NCBI RefSeq assembly: GCF_026342735.1
Contig: NZ_JAPEMM010000001.1
Span: 62,001-126,000, forward strand
Source: Streptomyces sp. NBC_00193
GTDB lineage: Bacteria; Actinomycetota; Actinomycetes; Streptomycetales; Streptomycetaceae
Length of the DNA: 64,000 nucleotides
Reading direction: 5' to 3'
A program made the translations under genes and the position numbers. Every line of letters starts with the position of its first letter. Position 1 is the stretch's first letter. The notes below the pieces were generated by a model, which was not told where the DNA came from, did not search any database, and saw only the letters and a list, made by a program, of their open reading frames with translations. Positions 25,239 through 35,394 of this stretch are shown here, piece after piece.

Positions 25239-25752
25239 CTACGGGAGCAGGGCCAGCGCCTCCTTGAGGTTGTGCTCGGCGATGCCCTCCATGAACTCCC
25301 GGTCGGGGAAGTCCCCGTCGAGGAGGCGCAGCGGGCCGGCCACCAGGGAGAGGCGCATGGCCAGCGTGTAGAGGTCGAGGCGCCGCGGGTCGAGGCCGGG
25401 CCGCGCCAGGGGCCCGTAGCGCTCCTGGAAGCGCAGCCGGAGGAAGACGTGCTCCCACTCGACGTCGAAGTACATGAGGCCCTCGATGTCGATGAGGACC
25501 GCTTCCCCGCCCTCGGTCACCAGGACAGGGCCCGGTCGAGGACCAGCTGCTCGCAGGAGCTCCCGAGGGCGGCCGCTGCCTGCTGCCGTCCGCCAGCAGC
25601 AGCCGGGGTACGCGGGCCCCGAGCCCGTGCAGCAGCCGCTGCGCGGCCAGGAAGGGCTCCATGCCGGAGGCCGGTGCGAACGGGTCCGTCCCGTCGACCC
25701 CCTCCGCCGCGGCGCCGCCGGGCAGGTCCTCGGCCTCCGCGAATCTGCGCAT
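25239..25752 (-). pseudogene. Remnant of an aminoglycoside-phosphotransferase-like gene
   Basis: Two frames together give an APH-fold C-terminal half. The first starts MRRFAEAEDLPGG and continues LHGLGARVPRLLLADGS. The second, in another frame, carries VLVTEGGEAVLIDIEGLMYF and DVEWEHVFLRLRFQERYGPL to the stop. Family members have HGDL/HGEL-x4-N-V before the VLVT segment; here the sequence is AGPRPGPVLVT, so the catalytic-loop His and Asp/Glu are gone. The N-lobe is also missing. It is most simply a decayed kinase gene, though an assembly error causing the frame change cannot be excluded. Confidence 0.55.
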
Positions 25753-25835
25753 CGGGCGAACCTATACGGCGGACGAGCGCGCGGGCGTGCCGCCTGGTGG
25801 AACGGGGGCGGGACCTGGGGCTCGTAGGGGACGCA

Positions 25836-25877
25836 GAACGGCCCCCGTTCCTCCTGGAGGAGGGACGGGGGCCGTTC
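25836..25877 (-). terminator. gcl terminator
   Basis: A 13-bp stem (GAACGGCCCCCGT and complement) enclosing a second small CCTCC/GGAGG stem, 27 bp after the gcl stop. Confidence 0.8.
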
Positions 25878-25903
25878 GGTGGTGCTAGACCAGCCTGATG
25901 GGA

Positions 25904-27694
<1,791 letters not shown>

Positions 27695-27736
27695 CGAGTT
27701 CTCCTGCGGGTCTGGCGGGTCCGGCTGGTGAGGCTT

Positions 27737-27772
27737 TTCCGTAATCCGGAAGTTTTGTTCTGCTATACGGAA
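27737..27772. promoter_or_regulatory. Tandem TTCCG-N5-CGGAA operators upstream of gcl
   Basis: TTCCGTAATCCGGAA (27737-27751, perfect) and TTCTGCTATACGGAA (27758-27772, one mismatch) have centres 21 bp apart, two helical turns, so dimers could bind the same DNA face. Confidence 0.65.
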
Positions 27773-27961
27773 CACGCTAAGCGGGGACTCCCCGCAACGT
27801 CAAGGCGGTACGGCACCTCGGAACCCACCAAAAGCCGCGTCTTGGGCAGTGAGTTGTACGAAAAACCAGGACCCGGCGGAAAATCGGGGGTCTGCCCACC
27901 CCTCCGGTGGCAGGTGGTGGACCATGGGGCTACGCACAGCGACGAAGGGGGTCCAGGTCTC

Positions 27962-28771
27962 ATGGCGGATGCGGTACCGGTGCGCTGCCCGGCGTGCCTG
28001 CGCGAGAACGGCTACGCCGCCCCGGTCTTCCCCTGCGCCTGCGGGAACCCGGTCACCCCGCCCCTGGACCTGACCTCGCCGCCCCGGGAGCTGACCCACC
28101 GCACCTGGACGCAGAGCTGGGTCGCGGTGCGGTGCGAGGCCTGCGGGCGGGAGAGCGAGTGGCCGCATCCGGAGGTGGGGTGCACCTCCTGCGGGACGGT
28201 CGTACTGGTCCCGGTGCATCCGCTGGAGCCGGCGGGCGGGGTCGAGCACACTCCTCTTTCTCCCCCTCCTCCCCTTCCCACTTCCCTTCCTTCTCCGCCT
28301 CCCTTCCCTCGCGGGGTGGAGGCGCCGGGGCGGGCGGGACCGCCCGCCGGTCCGGCCCCGGCCCCGGCCGACCCCGCGGTGCCCCGCCCCGACTTCCGGC
28401 CCGTGACCATCCGGACCGCCCGGGACGCGGTGGTCACCGCCGCGCTGTACCTGCGCTGGCTCGGCTTCCAGGACGTGCGCCAGCCCGACGGGCGGCCGAT
28501 CCCGTCGGCGGCGGTGGACCTGCGGGCCCCCGGCCTGGTCGCCCAGGTGGACCCGACCACGGCCCCGGCCGGGCTGCGGGCGGTGGAGTGCGTCTGGCTG
28601 AACGGGCTCACGGCGTGCGCGACGAGCGTCTACTTCTCCCTCGCCGGCTACACGGAAGACGCCCGCACCCGCGCGGACGACCTCGGGATACCGCTCTTCG
28701 TGATGGACCTCACGGGCATGCCCCAGCCGGTCAACGACCCGGCGGAGGACCTCCTCGGCATGGGGGCCTAG
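27962..28771 (+). CDS. Zinc-ribbon protein with a restriction-endonuclease-like C-terminal domain
   Basis: A 269-residue protein. Two CxxC pairs form N-terminal zinc ribbons (CPACLRENGY...CAC and CEACGRESEW...CTSC). A Pro/Ser/Gly-rich linker covers residues 95-140. The C-terminal domain (VTAALYLRWLGFQDVRQPDG, AAVDLRAPGLVAQVDPTTAP, AGYTEDARTRADDLGIPLFV) has the shape of the Mrr-like PD-(D/E)xK fold, but the catalytic Glu-x-Lys is not clear, so nuclease activity is doubtful. The start is placed at the ATG before VPVRCPAC; the frame is open far upstream only as an antisense shadow of gcl. Role unknown. Confidence 0.65.
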   Translation: MADAVPVRCPACLRENGYAAPVFPCACGNPVTPPLDLTSPPRELTHRTWTQSWVAVRCEACGRESEWPHPEVGCTSCGTVVLVPVHPLEPAGGVEHTPLSPPPPLPTSLPSPPPFPRGVEAPGRAGPPAGPAPAPADPAVPRPDFRPVTIRTARDAVVTAALYLRWLGFQDVRQPDGRPIPSAAVDLRAPGLVAQVDPTTAPAGLRAVECVWLNGLTACATSVYFSLAGYTEDARTRADDLGIPLFVMDLTGMPQPVNDPAEDLLGMGA

Positions 28772-28813
28772 GCTCGGGGGGTATTACGTGTGTTGCCTGC
28801 CGAGGAGAGCTTG

Positions 28814-29302
28814 ATGAGCCTGTACGACATCCCGCTGACCACTCTGTCCGACGAGCCCACCAGCCTCGCCGCGCACAAGGGCAAGGCGATCCTGCTCGTG
28901 AACACCGCCTCGCAGTGCGGCCTCACCCCTCAGTACTCGGGTCTGGCCCGCCTGCAGTTCAAGTACGAGGAGAAGGGCTTCACCGTCATCGGTGTGCCCT
29001 GCAACCAGTTCGGCGGCCAGGAGCCGGGCAACGCCGACGACATCCAGACGTTCTGCGCGGCCGGCTTCGGCGTCACCTTCCCGATGCTGGAGAAGTCCGA
29101 GGTCAACGGCGAGAACCGCCACCCGCTCTACGAGGAGCTCGTGAAGGTTCCGGACGCCGAGGGCGAGGCCGGTGACATCACCTGGAACTTCGAGAAGTTC
29201 CTGATCTCCCCCGCCGGCGAGGTCGTGGCCCGCTTCCGCCCGCGCACGGAGCCCGAGTCCCCCGAGGTCATCGCGGCGATCGAGGCCCTGCTGCCCGCCT
29301 AG
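28814..29302 (+). CDS. Glutathione-peroxidase-family thiol peroxidase
   Basis: A 162-residue peroxidase. The catalytic Cys is in VNTASQCGLTPQYSGL (Cys in place of selenocysteine), the Gln in PCNQFGGQEPG and the Trp-Asn in ITWNFEKFL, completing the tetrad. Actinobacteria lack glutathione, so reduction probably uses thioredoxin. The ATG follows GAGGAGAGC. It is monocistronic, with a strong terminator at 29323-29364. Confidence 0.93.
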   Translation: MSLYDIPLTTLSDEPTSLAAHKGKAILLVNTASQCGLTPQYSGLARLQFKYEEKGFTVIGVPCNQFGGQEPGNADDIQTFCAAGFGVTFPMLEKSEVNGENRHPLYEELVKVPDAEGEAGDITWNFEKFLISPAGEVVARFRPRTEPESPEVIAAIEALLPA

Positions 29303-29322
29303 AGCAGCACCTGAGGGCCCAG

Positions 29323-29364
29323 AGGGCCGGTACGGAGCTGCGCGCGCAGCCCCGTACCGGCCCT
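29323..29364. terminator. Bidirectional terminator
   Basis: A 13-bp perfect stem (AGGGCCGGTACGG and complement) between the convergent peroxidase and acyl-CoA synthetase genes. Confidence 0.8.
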
Positions 29365-29407
29365 CGGTCGTTCACCTGACCCCGGGCTCGGGGTCGCCCC
29401 GGCGGGG

Positions 29408-30958
29408 TCAGTTGACCTGCCGCTCCAGGCCGGACCAGTACGGCTCGCGGAGCTTGAACTTCTGGATCTTGCCGGTGGCCGTACGCGGGATCGTGGCGCG
29501 GAATTCGACCGTCGTCGGCGCCTTGTACCCGGCCAGTCGCTGCTTGCAGTGGGCGATGATCTCCGCCTCCTGGACGGCCTCTCCGTCGACTCCCTCGGCG
29601 AGGACCACGAGGGCCTTGATCGTCTCGCCCCATTTCTCGTGCGGCACACCGATGACGGCGACCTCCGCGACCGCCGGATGGCTGAAGATCGCGTCCTCCA
29701 CCTCGATCGACGACACGTTCTCGCCGCCGGTGATGATCACGTCCTTCTTCCGGTCGGAGATCGTCAGATGGCCGTCGGCCTCGTCGACCGTGCCGCCGTC
29801 ACCCGTGTGGAACCAGCCGTCCTGCAGTGCGGCCGCGGTCTCCTCCGGCTTGTCCCAGTACCCCTCCAGTACGACGTTCGACCTGGCCAGGACCTCGCCG
29901 TCCTCGGAGACCCGCAGCTTGACCCCCAGCGCGGGCAGCCCCGCACGCGAGAGCCGGCGCGCCCGTTCCTCGGCCGGCAGCTCGGCGTCGGCGGGCAGGG
30001 TCCGGTTGAAGGTGAGCAGCGGCGAGGTCTCGGTCAGGCCGTAGATCTGCGTGAACTCCCAGCCCAGCTCCTCGCCCATGCGCTGGATCGTCCGGCTCGG
30101 CGGCGGGGCGCCCGCGCAGACGACGCGCACCCGGTCGCGGCCCGGGATCTCGCCCTCCCAGCTCGCCGCCGCGTCCAGCACGGTGTTCCACACGGCGGGC
30201 GCACCGCACATCAGCGTGACCCCGTGTTCCTCGACCCGGCGCAGGATCTCGGCGCCGTCGACCTTGCGCAGCACGACCTGCTTGACGCCGAGCCCCGCCA
30301 TCACGAAGGGCATGCCCCAGCCGTTGCAGTGGAACATCGGCAGCGTGTGCATGTAGACGTCACGCTCCCAGACCCGGGTGTGCAGTCCGAAGGTGAGCCC
30401 GTTCACCCAGATGTTGCGGTGGGTGAGCTGCACCCCCTTGGGGCGGGCGGTGGTCCCCGAGGTGTAGTTGATCGTCGCGGTGGCGTCCTCGTCCGGGTGC
30501 GACCAGGGACGCGGCTCCACCCCGAAGCGCATCAGCGCCGTGTCCGTCTCCGGCCCGAGGACGAAGCGGTGGCGGGCCTTGACGCCCGACAGCGCCTCGT
30601 CCAGTTCCGGGTCGACGAGCAGCACCGAGGCCCCGCTCTGCCGGACCACGTAGTCGACTTCCTCCGGCTTCAGCCGGAAGTTGACCGGTACGCAGACGCG
30701 CCCGCTCATCGGCACCGCGAAGAGCAGCTCCAGGAGCCGGGCGGAGTTGTGGCTGACCACGGCCACGCGCTCGCCCTCCCCGACCCCCAGCGCGTCGAAT
30801 CCCGCCTGCCAGGCCCGTACGCGCTCGCCCAGCCTCCCGTAGGTCGAATCGGGGACCGGTGGAGCGGGCTGATCCGGCTCGTCCACCACGCCCGGGCTCG
30901 ACGAGAACCCCAGCTCCGCCCGGTCGAGGAAGTCCGTCACGGTCATGGGAATCCGCAT
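29408..30958 (-). CDS. Acyl-CoA synthetase (AMP-forming)
   Basis: A 516-residue ANL-superfamily ligase activating a carboxylic acid through an acyl-adenylate. Motifs in order: YTSGTTARPKGVQLTHRN (A3), YGLTETSPLL (A5), GWFHTGDGGTVDEAD (A7), ISDRKKDVIITGGENVSS (A8) and the catalytic Lys in RTATGKIQKFKLRE (A10). It most resembles medium- or long-chain fatty acyl-CoA synthetases of the FadD3/MenE-like type. The ATG at 30958 follows GGAGAG; a second ATG four codons later is possible. It is a stand-alone gene. Confidence 0.9.
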   Translation of the reverse strand: MRIPMTVTDFLDRAELGFSSSPGVVDEPDQPAPPVPDSTYGRLGERVRAWQAGFDALGVGEGERVAVVSHNSARLLELLFAVPMSGRVCVPVNFRLKPEEVDYVVRQSGASVLLVDPELDEALSGVKARHRFVLGPETDTALMRFGVEPRPWSHPDEDATATINYTSGTTARPKGVQLTHRNIWVNGLTFGLHTRVWERDVYMHTLPMFHCNGWGMPFVMAGLGVKQVVLRKVDGAEILRRVEEHGVTLMCGAPAVWNTVLDAAASWEGEIPGRDRVRVVCAGAPPPSRTIQRMGEELGWEFTQIYGLTETSPLLTFNRTLPADAELPAEERARRLSRAGLPALGVKLRVSEDGEVLARSNVVLEGYWDKPEETAAALQDGWFHTGDGGTVDEADGHLTISDRKKDVIITGGENVSSIEVEDAIFSHPAVAEVAVIGVPHEKWGETIKALVVLAEGVDGEAVQEAEIIAHCKQRLAGYKAPTTVEFRATIPRTATGKIQKFKLREPYWSGLERQVN

Positions 30959-31151
30959 GTGCTCTCTCCTTCGGTCCCTGATCCCGAACAGCTGCATGAA
31001 GGAGGCGCGCCGCCGTCCGTCGGTGGTCGAGCGGCCCGCCCCACGAACGAGAACGATCGCGGGTGATCTCGGTCGTGCCAGGCATCGTGCCGTGTCCGGT
31101 GTACGGGCCACCAGAGCGCGGCGGGGGTGGGTCGCCGGGCTCGGCTCATTC

Positions 31152-31220
31152 GGGGTCCGGGCTCACTCTCGGCCCGGGCTCACTCTCGGTCCGGGCTCAC
31201 GCGCGGTCCGGGCTCACGCG
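31152..31220. repeat. 17-bp tandem repeat (4 copies) across a stop codon
   Basis: Four units of approximately TCGGTCCGGGCTCACTC. The last provides the stop codon of the AlkZ-like gene (minus-strand TGA, 31214-31216). Confidence 0.8.
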
Positions 31221-32437
31221 CGGATGGACCCGAAGCGGACCTCACCCGCCCCGCCGCCCATCTCCGCGAGCAGTACCTCGCCCTCGGCCACGATCTCGGC
31301 CTTGCCGGCCTTGGAGACGCCGGAGAACAACTCGACGGTGAGCGTCCCTCCGTCCTTGCCGCCTTCCTTCCCGCCGCCCTTCTCTCCGTCCAGCTTCCAG
31401 AGCCCGGCGAGGAAGCCGTCGAGGAGCAGCGTGCAGTGGGCCTGGTTCCCGGTCCAGCTGCTCCCCTTCAGCTCGGGCGGGATCACCCTGGAGCGGTCGG
31501 CGTGGGAGAGGAGCAGGTTGTCGAACTCGGGAAGGAAGCGGGGCGGGGCGGGCTGCTCGGCATCGGGGCGGGGTCCGTCGGGCAGATCGAAGAGTTCGAC
31601 GCCGTTCTCGTCCTGGAACACCTCCAGTACGGGCCTCAGCCGCTCGAAGGCCTCGCGCAGCCGGGTGAGCCCGGCCCACGTCTGCATGTCCTTGACGGAG
31701 GCGGGCCCGAAAGCCCCGAGATACCGCAGAACAGCGTCATCGATCCCCGAAGCCTCCCCACCAGGCCCTCCTCCCTCTACTCCTCCCTCTGCTCCTCCCT
31801 CTGCTCCTCCCTCTACTCCCGCGCCCTTTCCCCCTCCCCCCACCCACTCGCTCAAGGTGGTGAGGCGGACCTGCCCGCTCTTCCCCCAGACCCCGCGCGG
31901 GGTGACCTGGACGAGCGGCAGCCGGCAGCGCGCGGCGACGGACAGTGACTGCGGGTCGTCTCCGGGCCACTCCTTGAGCAGTTCCTCCCGTATCTCCGCC
32001 ATGGTCCGCGGTTCGGCCTCCACGAACTCCCGCGCTCGCTCGGCCAGCCTGTCGAGGTCCACTCCGACCAGGCCCTTGCGGAAGTAGTTGATCTCCCGGT
32101 CGCGGGCGGGCTGGACCAGGGGGCGCAGGGTCAGCGCGTCGTGGACGGTGTGGGTGTGGATGGTGGACCTCATGGTGACCATCCGGACCACCTGCCGGGA
32201 CTCCATCAGCCCGGCGAGCTCGGCCGGCCCGAATCCGGCGAGGCGGGCGTGGAGCTGGAAGTAGGGCGGCTTCACGTTCTGCGCCTGCAGCCCCAGCAGG
32301 TGCTCCGTGGCGTCCTGCGCGGACATCTCGGCGCGGGTCAGGAGCAGCTGGCGGGCAAGCGTGGCACGGTTCAGCGCACGGGTGTCGAGTACGGGAAGCG
32401 TCGTCTTGGAGGCCATGAAAGCAACGTAGCGGCCCAT
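31214..32437 (-). CDS. AlkZ/YcaQ-like winged-helix DNA glycosylase family protein
   Basis: A 407-residue HTH_42 protein. N-terminal LNRATLARQLLLTRAEMSA leads to HLLGLQAQNVKPPYF, which contains the Q-x-Q motif (QAQ) that is catalytic in AlkZ, the glycosylase that unhooks azinomycin cross-links in Streptomyces sahachiroi. The C-terminal region has DRSRVIPPEL and LLLDGFLAGLW. Residues about 225-255 are an unusual Gly/Glu linker (GGAEGGAEGG) produced by an in-frame 12-bp tandem repeat at 31755-31830. The ATG at 32437 follows AGAAGG; an ATG seven codons later is an alternative. A repair or toxin-resistance role is inferred. Confidence 0.75.
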   Translation of the reverse strand: MGRYVAFMASKTTLPVLDTRALNRATLARQLLLTRAEMSAQDATEHLLGLQAQNVKPPYFQLHARLAGFGPAELAGLMESRQVVRMVTMRSTIHTHTVHDALTLRPLVQPARDREINYFRKGLVGVDLDRLAERAREFVEAEPRTMAEIREELLKEWPGDDPQSLSVAARCRLPLVQVTPRGVWGKSGQVRLTTLSEWVGGGGKGAGVEGGAEGGAEGGVEGGGPGGEASGIDDAVLRYLGAFGPASVKDMQTWAGLTRLREAFERLRPVLEVFQDENGVELFDLPDGPRPDAEQPAPPRFLPEFDNLLLSHADRSRVIPPELKGSSWTGNQAHCTLLLDGFLAGLWKLDGEKGGGKEGGKDGGTLTVELFSGVSKAGKAEIVAEGEVLLAEMGGGAGEVRFGSIRA

Positions 32438-32580
32438 GCGGACACCTTCTGTCCGCAACTCCGTTGCAGCCGCATCCGCCCACCCGGACTCGAATGGACC
32501 CCGGGGAACCCGGGGGACCATTCACCCGGATATCCTGCACCTTGCCCGTAAACACCCGTTCGACCGGGAGCTGACCTGCG

Positions 32581-33774
32581 ATGTCGGAGCGACCAGACCG
32601 CCGCCGCCCCTCGCCCCCGTCCGCCGCCGCGCCCGGGGCCGGGCCCGCGAAGCGGGTGGGCTGGCGGCGCCCGGCCGCTCTCCCCGCCGCACCCCCGGCC
32701 GCACCCCCACGGGCCCCGAAGCCGCCCCCGCCGGCCCCCACACCCGCGGACCACCGCAGCGTGATCGACTCCGCGGTCTACCGCGACGGAGTCCGGGTCG
32801 CCTCGCCCACCACCCTCGCCGACACCTTCCGCCGGCTGCGCGAACAGCCCGACGGCATGGCCTGGATCGGCTTGCATCGCCCCACGGAATCCGAACTCCA
32901 CTCCCTGGCCGACGAGTTCAACCTCCACCCGCTCTCCATCGAGGACGCCCTGGAGGCCCACCAGCGCCCCAAGCTGGAGCGCTACGGAGACACCCTCTTC
33001 GTCGTCCTGCGGGCCGCCCGCTACCTGGACGCACTGGAGGAGGTCGACTTCGGCGAGCTCCACATCTTCGTCGGCCCCGACTTCCTGATCACGGTCCGCC
33101 ACGGAGCGGCCCCGGACCTCTCGGCGGTCCGCCGCCGCATGGAGGAGTCCCCCGAACTCCTCTCCCTCGGCCCGGAAGCCGCCCTGTACGCCATCCTCGA
33201 CGCAGTGGTCGACGGCTACGCCCCCGTCGTCGAGGGCGTCCAGATCGACATGGACGAGATCGAGACCGAGGTCTTCAGCGGCGACCCGGAAGTCTCCCGC
33301 CGCATCTACGAACTCTCCCGGGAAATGGTCGAGTTCCAACGCGCCACCCGCCCCCTGGTCGGCATGCTCCACAGCCTGATGGCCGGCTTCGCGAAGTACG
33401 GCACGGACGAGGAACTCCAGCGCTACCTCCGCGACGTGGCCGACCACGTCACCCACACCAGCGAACGCGTCGACGGCTTCCGCCAGGCCCTCACAGAAAT
33501 CCTGACGGTCAACGCCACCCTGGTCTCCCAACAACAGAACGCCGAAATGCGCGCCTTGGCCGAGGCCGGCTTCGAACAGAACGAGGAGATCAAGAAGATC
33601 TCCTCGTGGGCCGCCATCCTCTTTGCACCCACACTCGTGGGAACCATCTACGGCATGAACTTCGAAGACATGCCGGAACTGAAGTGGGCAGGCGGCTACC
33701 CCTTCGCAATCCTGCTGATGGCAGCGGTCTGCGTCAGCCTGTACGTCATCTTCAAGAAGCGCGACTGGCTGTAG
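32581..33774 (+). CDS. corA: CorA-family magnesium/cobalt transporter
   Basis: A 397-residue divalent-cation channel. After a Pro/Ala-rich N-terminal tail of about 60 residues comes the cytoplasmic funnel domain (FNLHPLSIEDALEAHQRPKL, VDGYAPVVEGVQIDMDEIE, a long stalk helix). Two C-terminal membrane segments follow: ISSWAAILFAPTLVGTIYGM leads into the selectivity motif GMN, and AGGYPFAILLMAAVCVSLYV is the second. The protein ends in the basic KKRDWL. The ATG follows GGGAGCTG. It is divergent from the AlkZ-like gene. Confidence 0.95.
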   Translation: MSERPDRRRPSPPSAAAPGAGPAKRVGWRRPAALPAAPPAAPPRAPKPPPPAPTPADHRSVIDSAVYRDGVRVASPTTLADTFRRLREQPDGMAWIGLHRPTESELHSLADEFNLHPLSIEDALEAHQRPKLERYGDTLFVVLRAARYLDALEEVDFGELHIFVGPDFLITVRHGAAPDLSAVRRRMEESPELLSLGPEAALYAILDAVVDGYAPVVEGVQIDMDEIETEVFSGDPEVSRRIYELSREMVEFQRATRPLVGMLHSLMAGFAKYGTDEELQRYLRDVADHVTHTSERVDGFRQALTEILTVNATLVSQQQNAEMRALAEAGFEQNEEIKKISSWAAILFAPTLVGTIYGMNFEDMPELKWAGGYPFAILLMAAVCVSLYVIFKKRDWL

Positions 33775-33957
33775 ACCGCACAGCAGCACCATTGATCAAC
33801 TTAGCTCCTGCGAACGCCGAGAAGCTGCCCGCAGGACCCCCTGGGGAGAATCTGGGGAGAATCCGCAGCCCACCCATGCCGGGCGCTCCCCCGCACCTTG
33901 GGGCCGGCCCTCCCGCACCGCCGACCACCTTCGACGGCACGCGATTGCGGAGGGTAA

Positions 33958-33999
33958 CGACAACGGGTGGCACAGCAGATGCTGTGCCACCCGTTGTCG
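33958..33999. terminator. 20-bp perfect hairpin
   Basis: A perfect 20-bp stem (CGACAACGGGTGGCACAGCA and complement) with a 2-base centre, about 185 bp after corA. The intervening stretch 33775-33957 has no gene and includes a direct repeat of CTGGGGAGAAT at 33841 and 33852. Confidence 0.7.
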
Positions 34000-34102
34000 C
34001 GACCAGGCCTGTCCTGTCTCCCCCGACGACTACAAGCCGGCAGTCGTCCAACGACCTTGCCCGTGGGGCGTCGATGTCCGACCCCCTGTCTAGCCTGTCT
34101 CC

Positions 34103-34633
34103 GTGAAGCCCACCGATGACCGCCAGTTCCCCGCCGCGCTCGCCACCGCGATGGCCGTTCGATTCGACTACGCCGACGGGAAGACCGGGGTCGACTTCGA
34201 ACCCTTCCCGGCCTTCCTGTCCGCTGCCGAGACCACCGACTGGTTCCAGGCATGGACCGGGAACAGCGAACTGGACGGCAACGACTTCCGCGCGTTCGGA
34301 CAGGACGGCACGGGCGGGTACGCGGCGATCTGGCTCATCCGCCCGAGCCGGCCACTGGCCGAGCAGCCCATCGTCTTCCTCGGCTCCGAGGGCGAGACCG
34401 GTGTCGTCGCCCGCGACCTGGGCGACTTCCTTTGGCTACTGGCCGCCGGCTTCGGCCCCTGGGAAGCCGCCACGTCCTACGAGCCGGACTGGAAGGCGCA
34501 GCCCAATCCGGAGCTGGCAGCCATCGCCGAAGGATTCGCACCGCACCAGCGCCGGTCGGCGGCAGCCGTGATCGAGCTGGCGACCCGGGAGTTCCCCGAC
34601 TTCGACGACACCATCATGGAGCTCTGCCGCTGA
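34103..34633 (+). CDS. Hypothetical protein, SMI1/KNR4 (SUKH)-like
   Basis: A 176-residue acidic protein with a GTG start (KPTDDRQFPA). VDFEPFPAFLSAAETTDWF, GGYAAIWLIRPSRPLAEQPI, VFLGSEGETGVVARDLGDFL and WLLAAGFGPWEA follow the SUKH pattern in which a Gly-rich strand-turn precedes the FL..L helix. SUKH proteins often act as immunity proteins to polymorphic toxins; no toxin gene is adjacent. Assignment is by pattern only. Confidence 0.5.
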   Translation: MKPTDDRQFPAALATAMAVRFDYADGKTGVDFEPFPAFLSAAETTDWFQAWTGNSELDGNDFRAFGQDGTGGYAAIWLIRPSRPLAEQPIVFLGSEGETGVVARDLGDFLWLLAAGFGPWEAATSYEPDWKAQPNPELAAIAEGFAPHQRRSAAAVIELATREFPDFDDTIMELCR

Positions 34634-34809
34634 ACCCCGCGCCGTCACCTGCACGACCGGCCGGAATCACTGAACCCCTCGATCGGACGCGAGTCATCAC
34701 CGCCGAAATCGCTGCCTCGGCACCGGTCCCCACGGCAGGCGAATGGAGGCCGCTCACTCAAGTCGCCACGCCCCTCTGCCGCGTTCGAGCATCGCTGTAG
34801 CCTCTGGCC

Positions 34810-35394
34810 ATGAATCATGGGGAAGGCGAGGACGCGCTGGTTCTGCAGGCTCGCGAGATGCTGGCCACCGGAAAGGGCGAGGAGGAAGTCTTCGCCGAAC
34901 TGGCCGCGCGCACCGGTGAGTGGGACGCCTGCGCGTTGGCCCTATGTCTGGCCCTGGGAGTGCCCGAGCCGGACGCCGAAGCCCGAATCCGCGAGGCTCG
35001 GCCCCTCTTCGACGAGTTCGAGGTGGGAGAAGAAGACCTCGTCGCCATGTTTCTCGCCTGCGGGCACGTGTTCGTCGTGGACCGGGTACTGGATGGTCGC
35101 GGTGAGCGGATCCGCGACCTCTTGTGGACTGCCGCCTGCGCCCGCGGAGGCTTCCCTGGCGGCATGATCCCCTGGTTTCGTACCGGGGAGCTCACGAAGA
35201 TCTTCCTGCTCTTCGCGAAAACCCGGTTCCGGAACGGGCGGGGCTCACCTCCCGAGTTCTGGGCAGCCATGGTTGCGGCCGGGGAACTGCTGGCGACCGA
35301 GGACGGCCCGGACGAGGCAGAGGTAACGGCGGGACTGGAACATTGCCGGGCGCAGGCGACCACCGTCGATACGGGATCTCAGATGCGGCCCTGA
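34810..35394 (+). CDS. Hypothetical protein (194 aa) at the edge of the integrated element
   Basis: A soluble acidic protein, not recognised. It is mostly helical (ALVLQAREMLATGKGEEEVF; EEDLVAMFLACGHVFVVDRV; GEERIRDLL-type segments) with no catalytic motif. The last 16 bases overlap the 3' end of the integrase gene tail to tail, so the element's left end (attL) probably lies in or just beside this gene's 3' end. Confidence 0.55.
   Translation: MNHGEGEDALVLQAREMLATGKGEEEVFAELAARTGEWDACALALCLALGVPEPDAEARIREARPLFDEFEVGEEDLVAMFLACGHVFVVDRVLDGRGERIRDLLWTAACARGGFPGGMIPWFRTGELTKIFLLFAKTRFRNGRGSPPEFWAAMVAAGELLATEDGPDEAEVTAGLEHCRAQATTVDTGSQMRP

Noticed and set aside
27962..28771. Calling the zinc-ribbon protein an active restriction enzyme
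   Set aside because: The fold pattern is suggestive, but no clear E-x-K or Q-x-K catalytic pair follows the metal Asp.
33775..33957. Repeated CTGGGGAGAAT considered as an attachment site of the mobile element
   Set aside because: It is 1.4 kb from the integrase gene with two intact genes between, and no matching copy was noticed on the right side.
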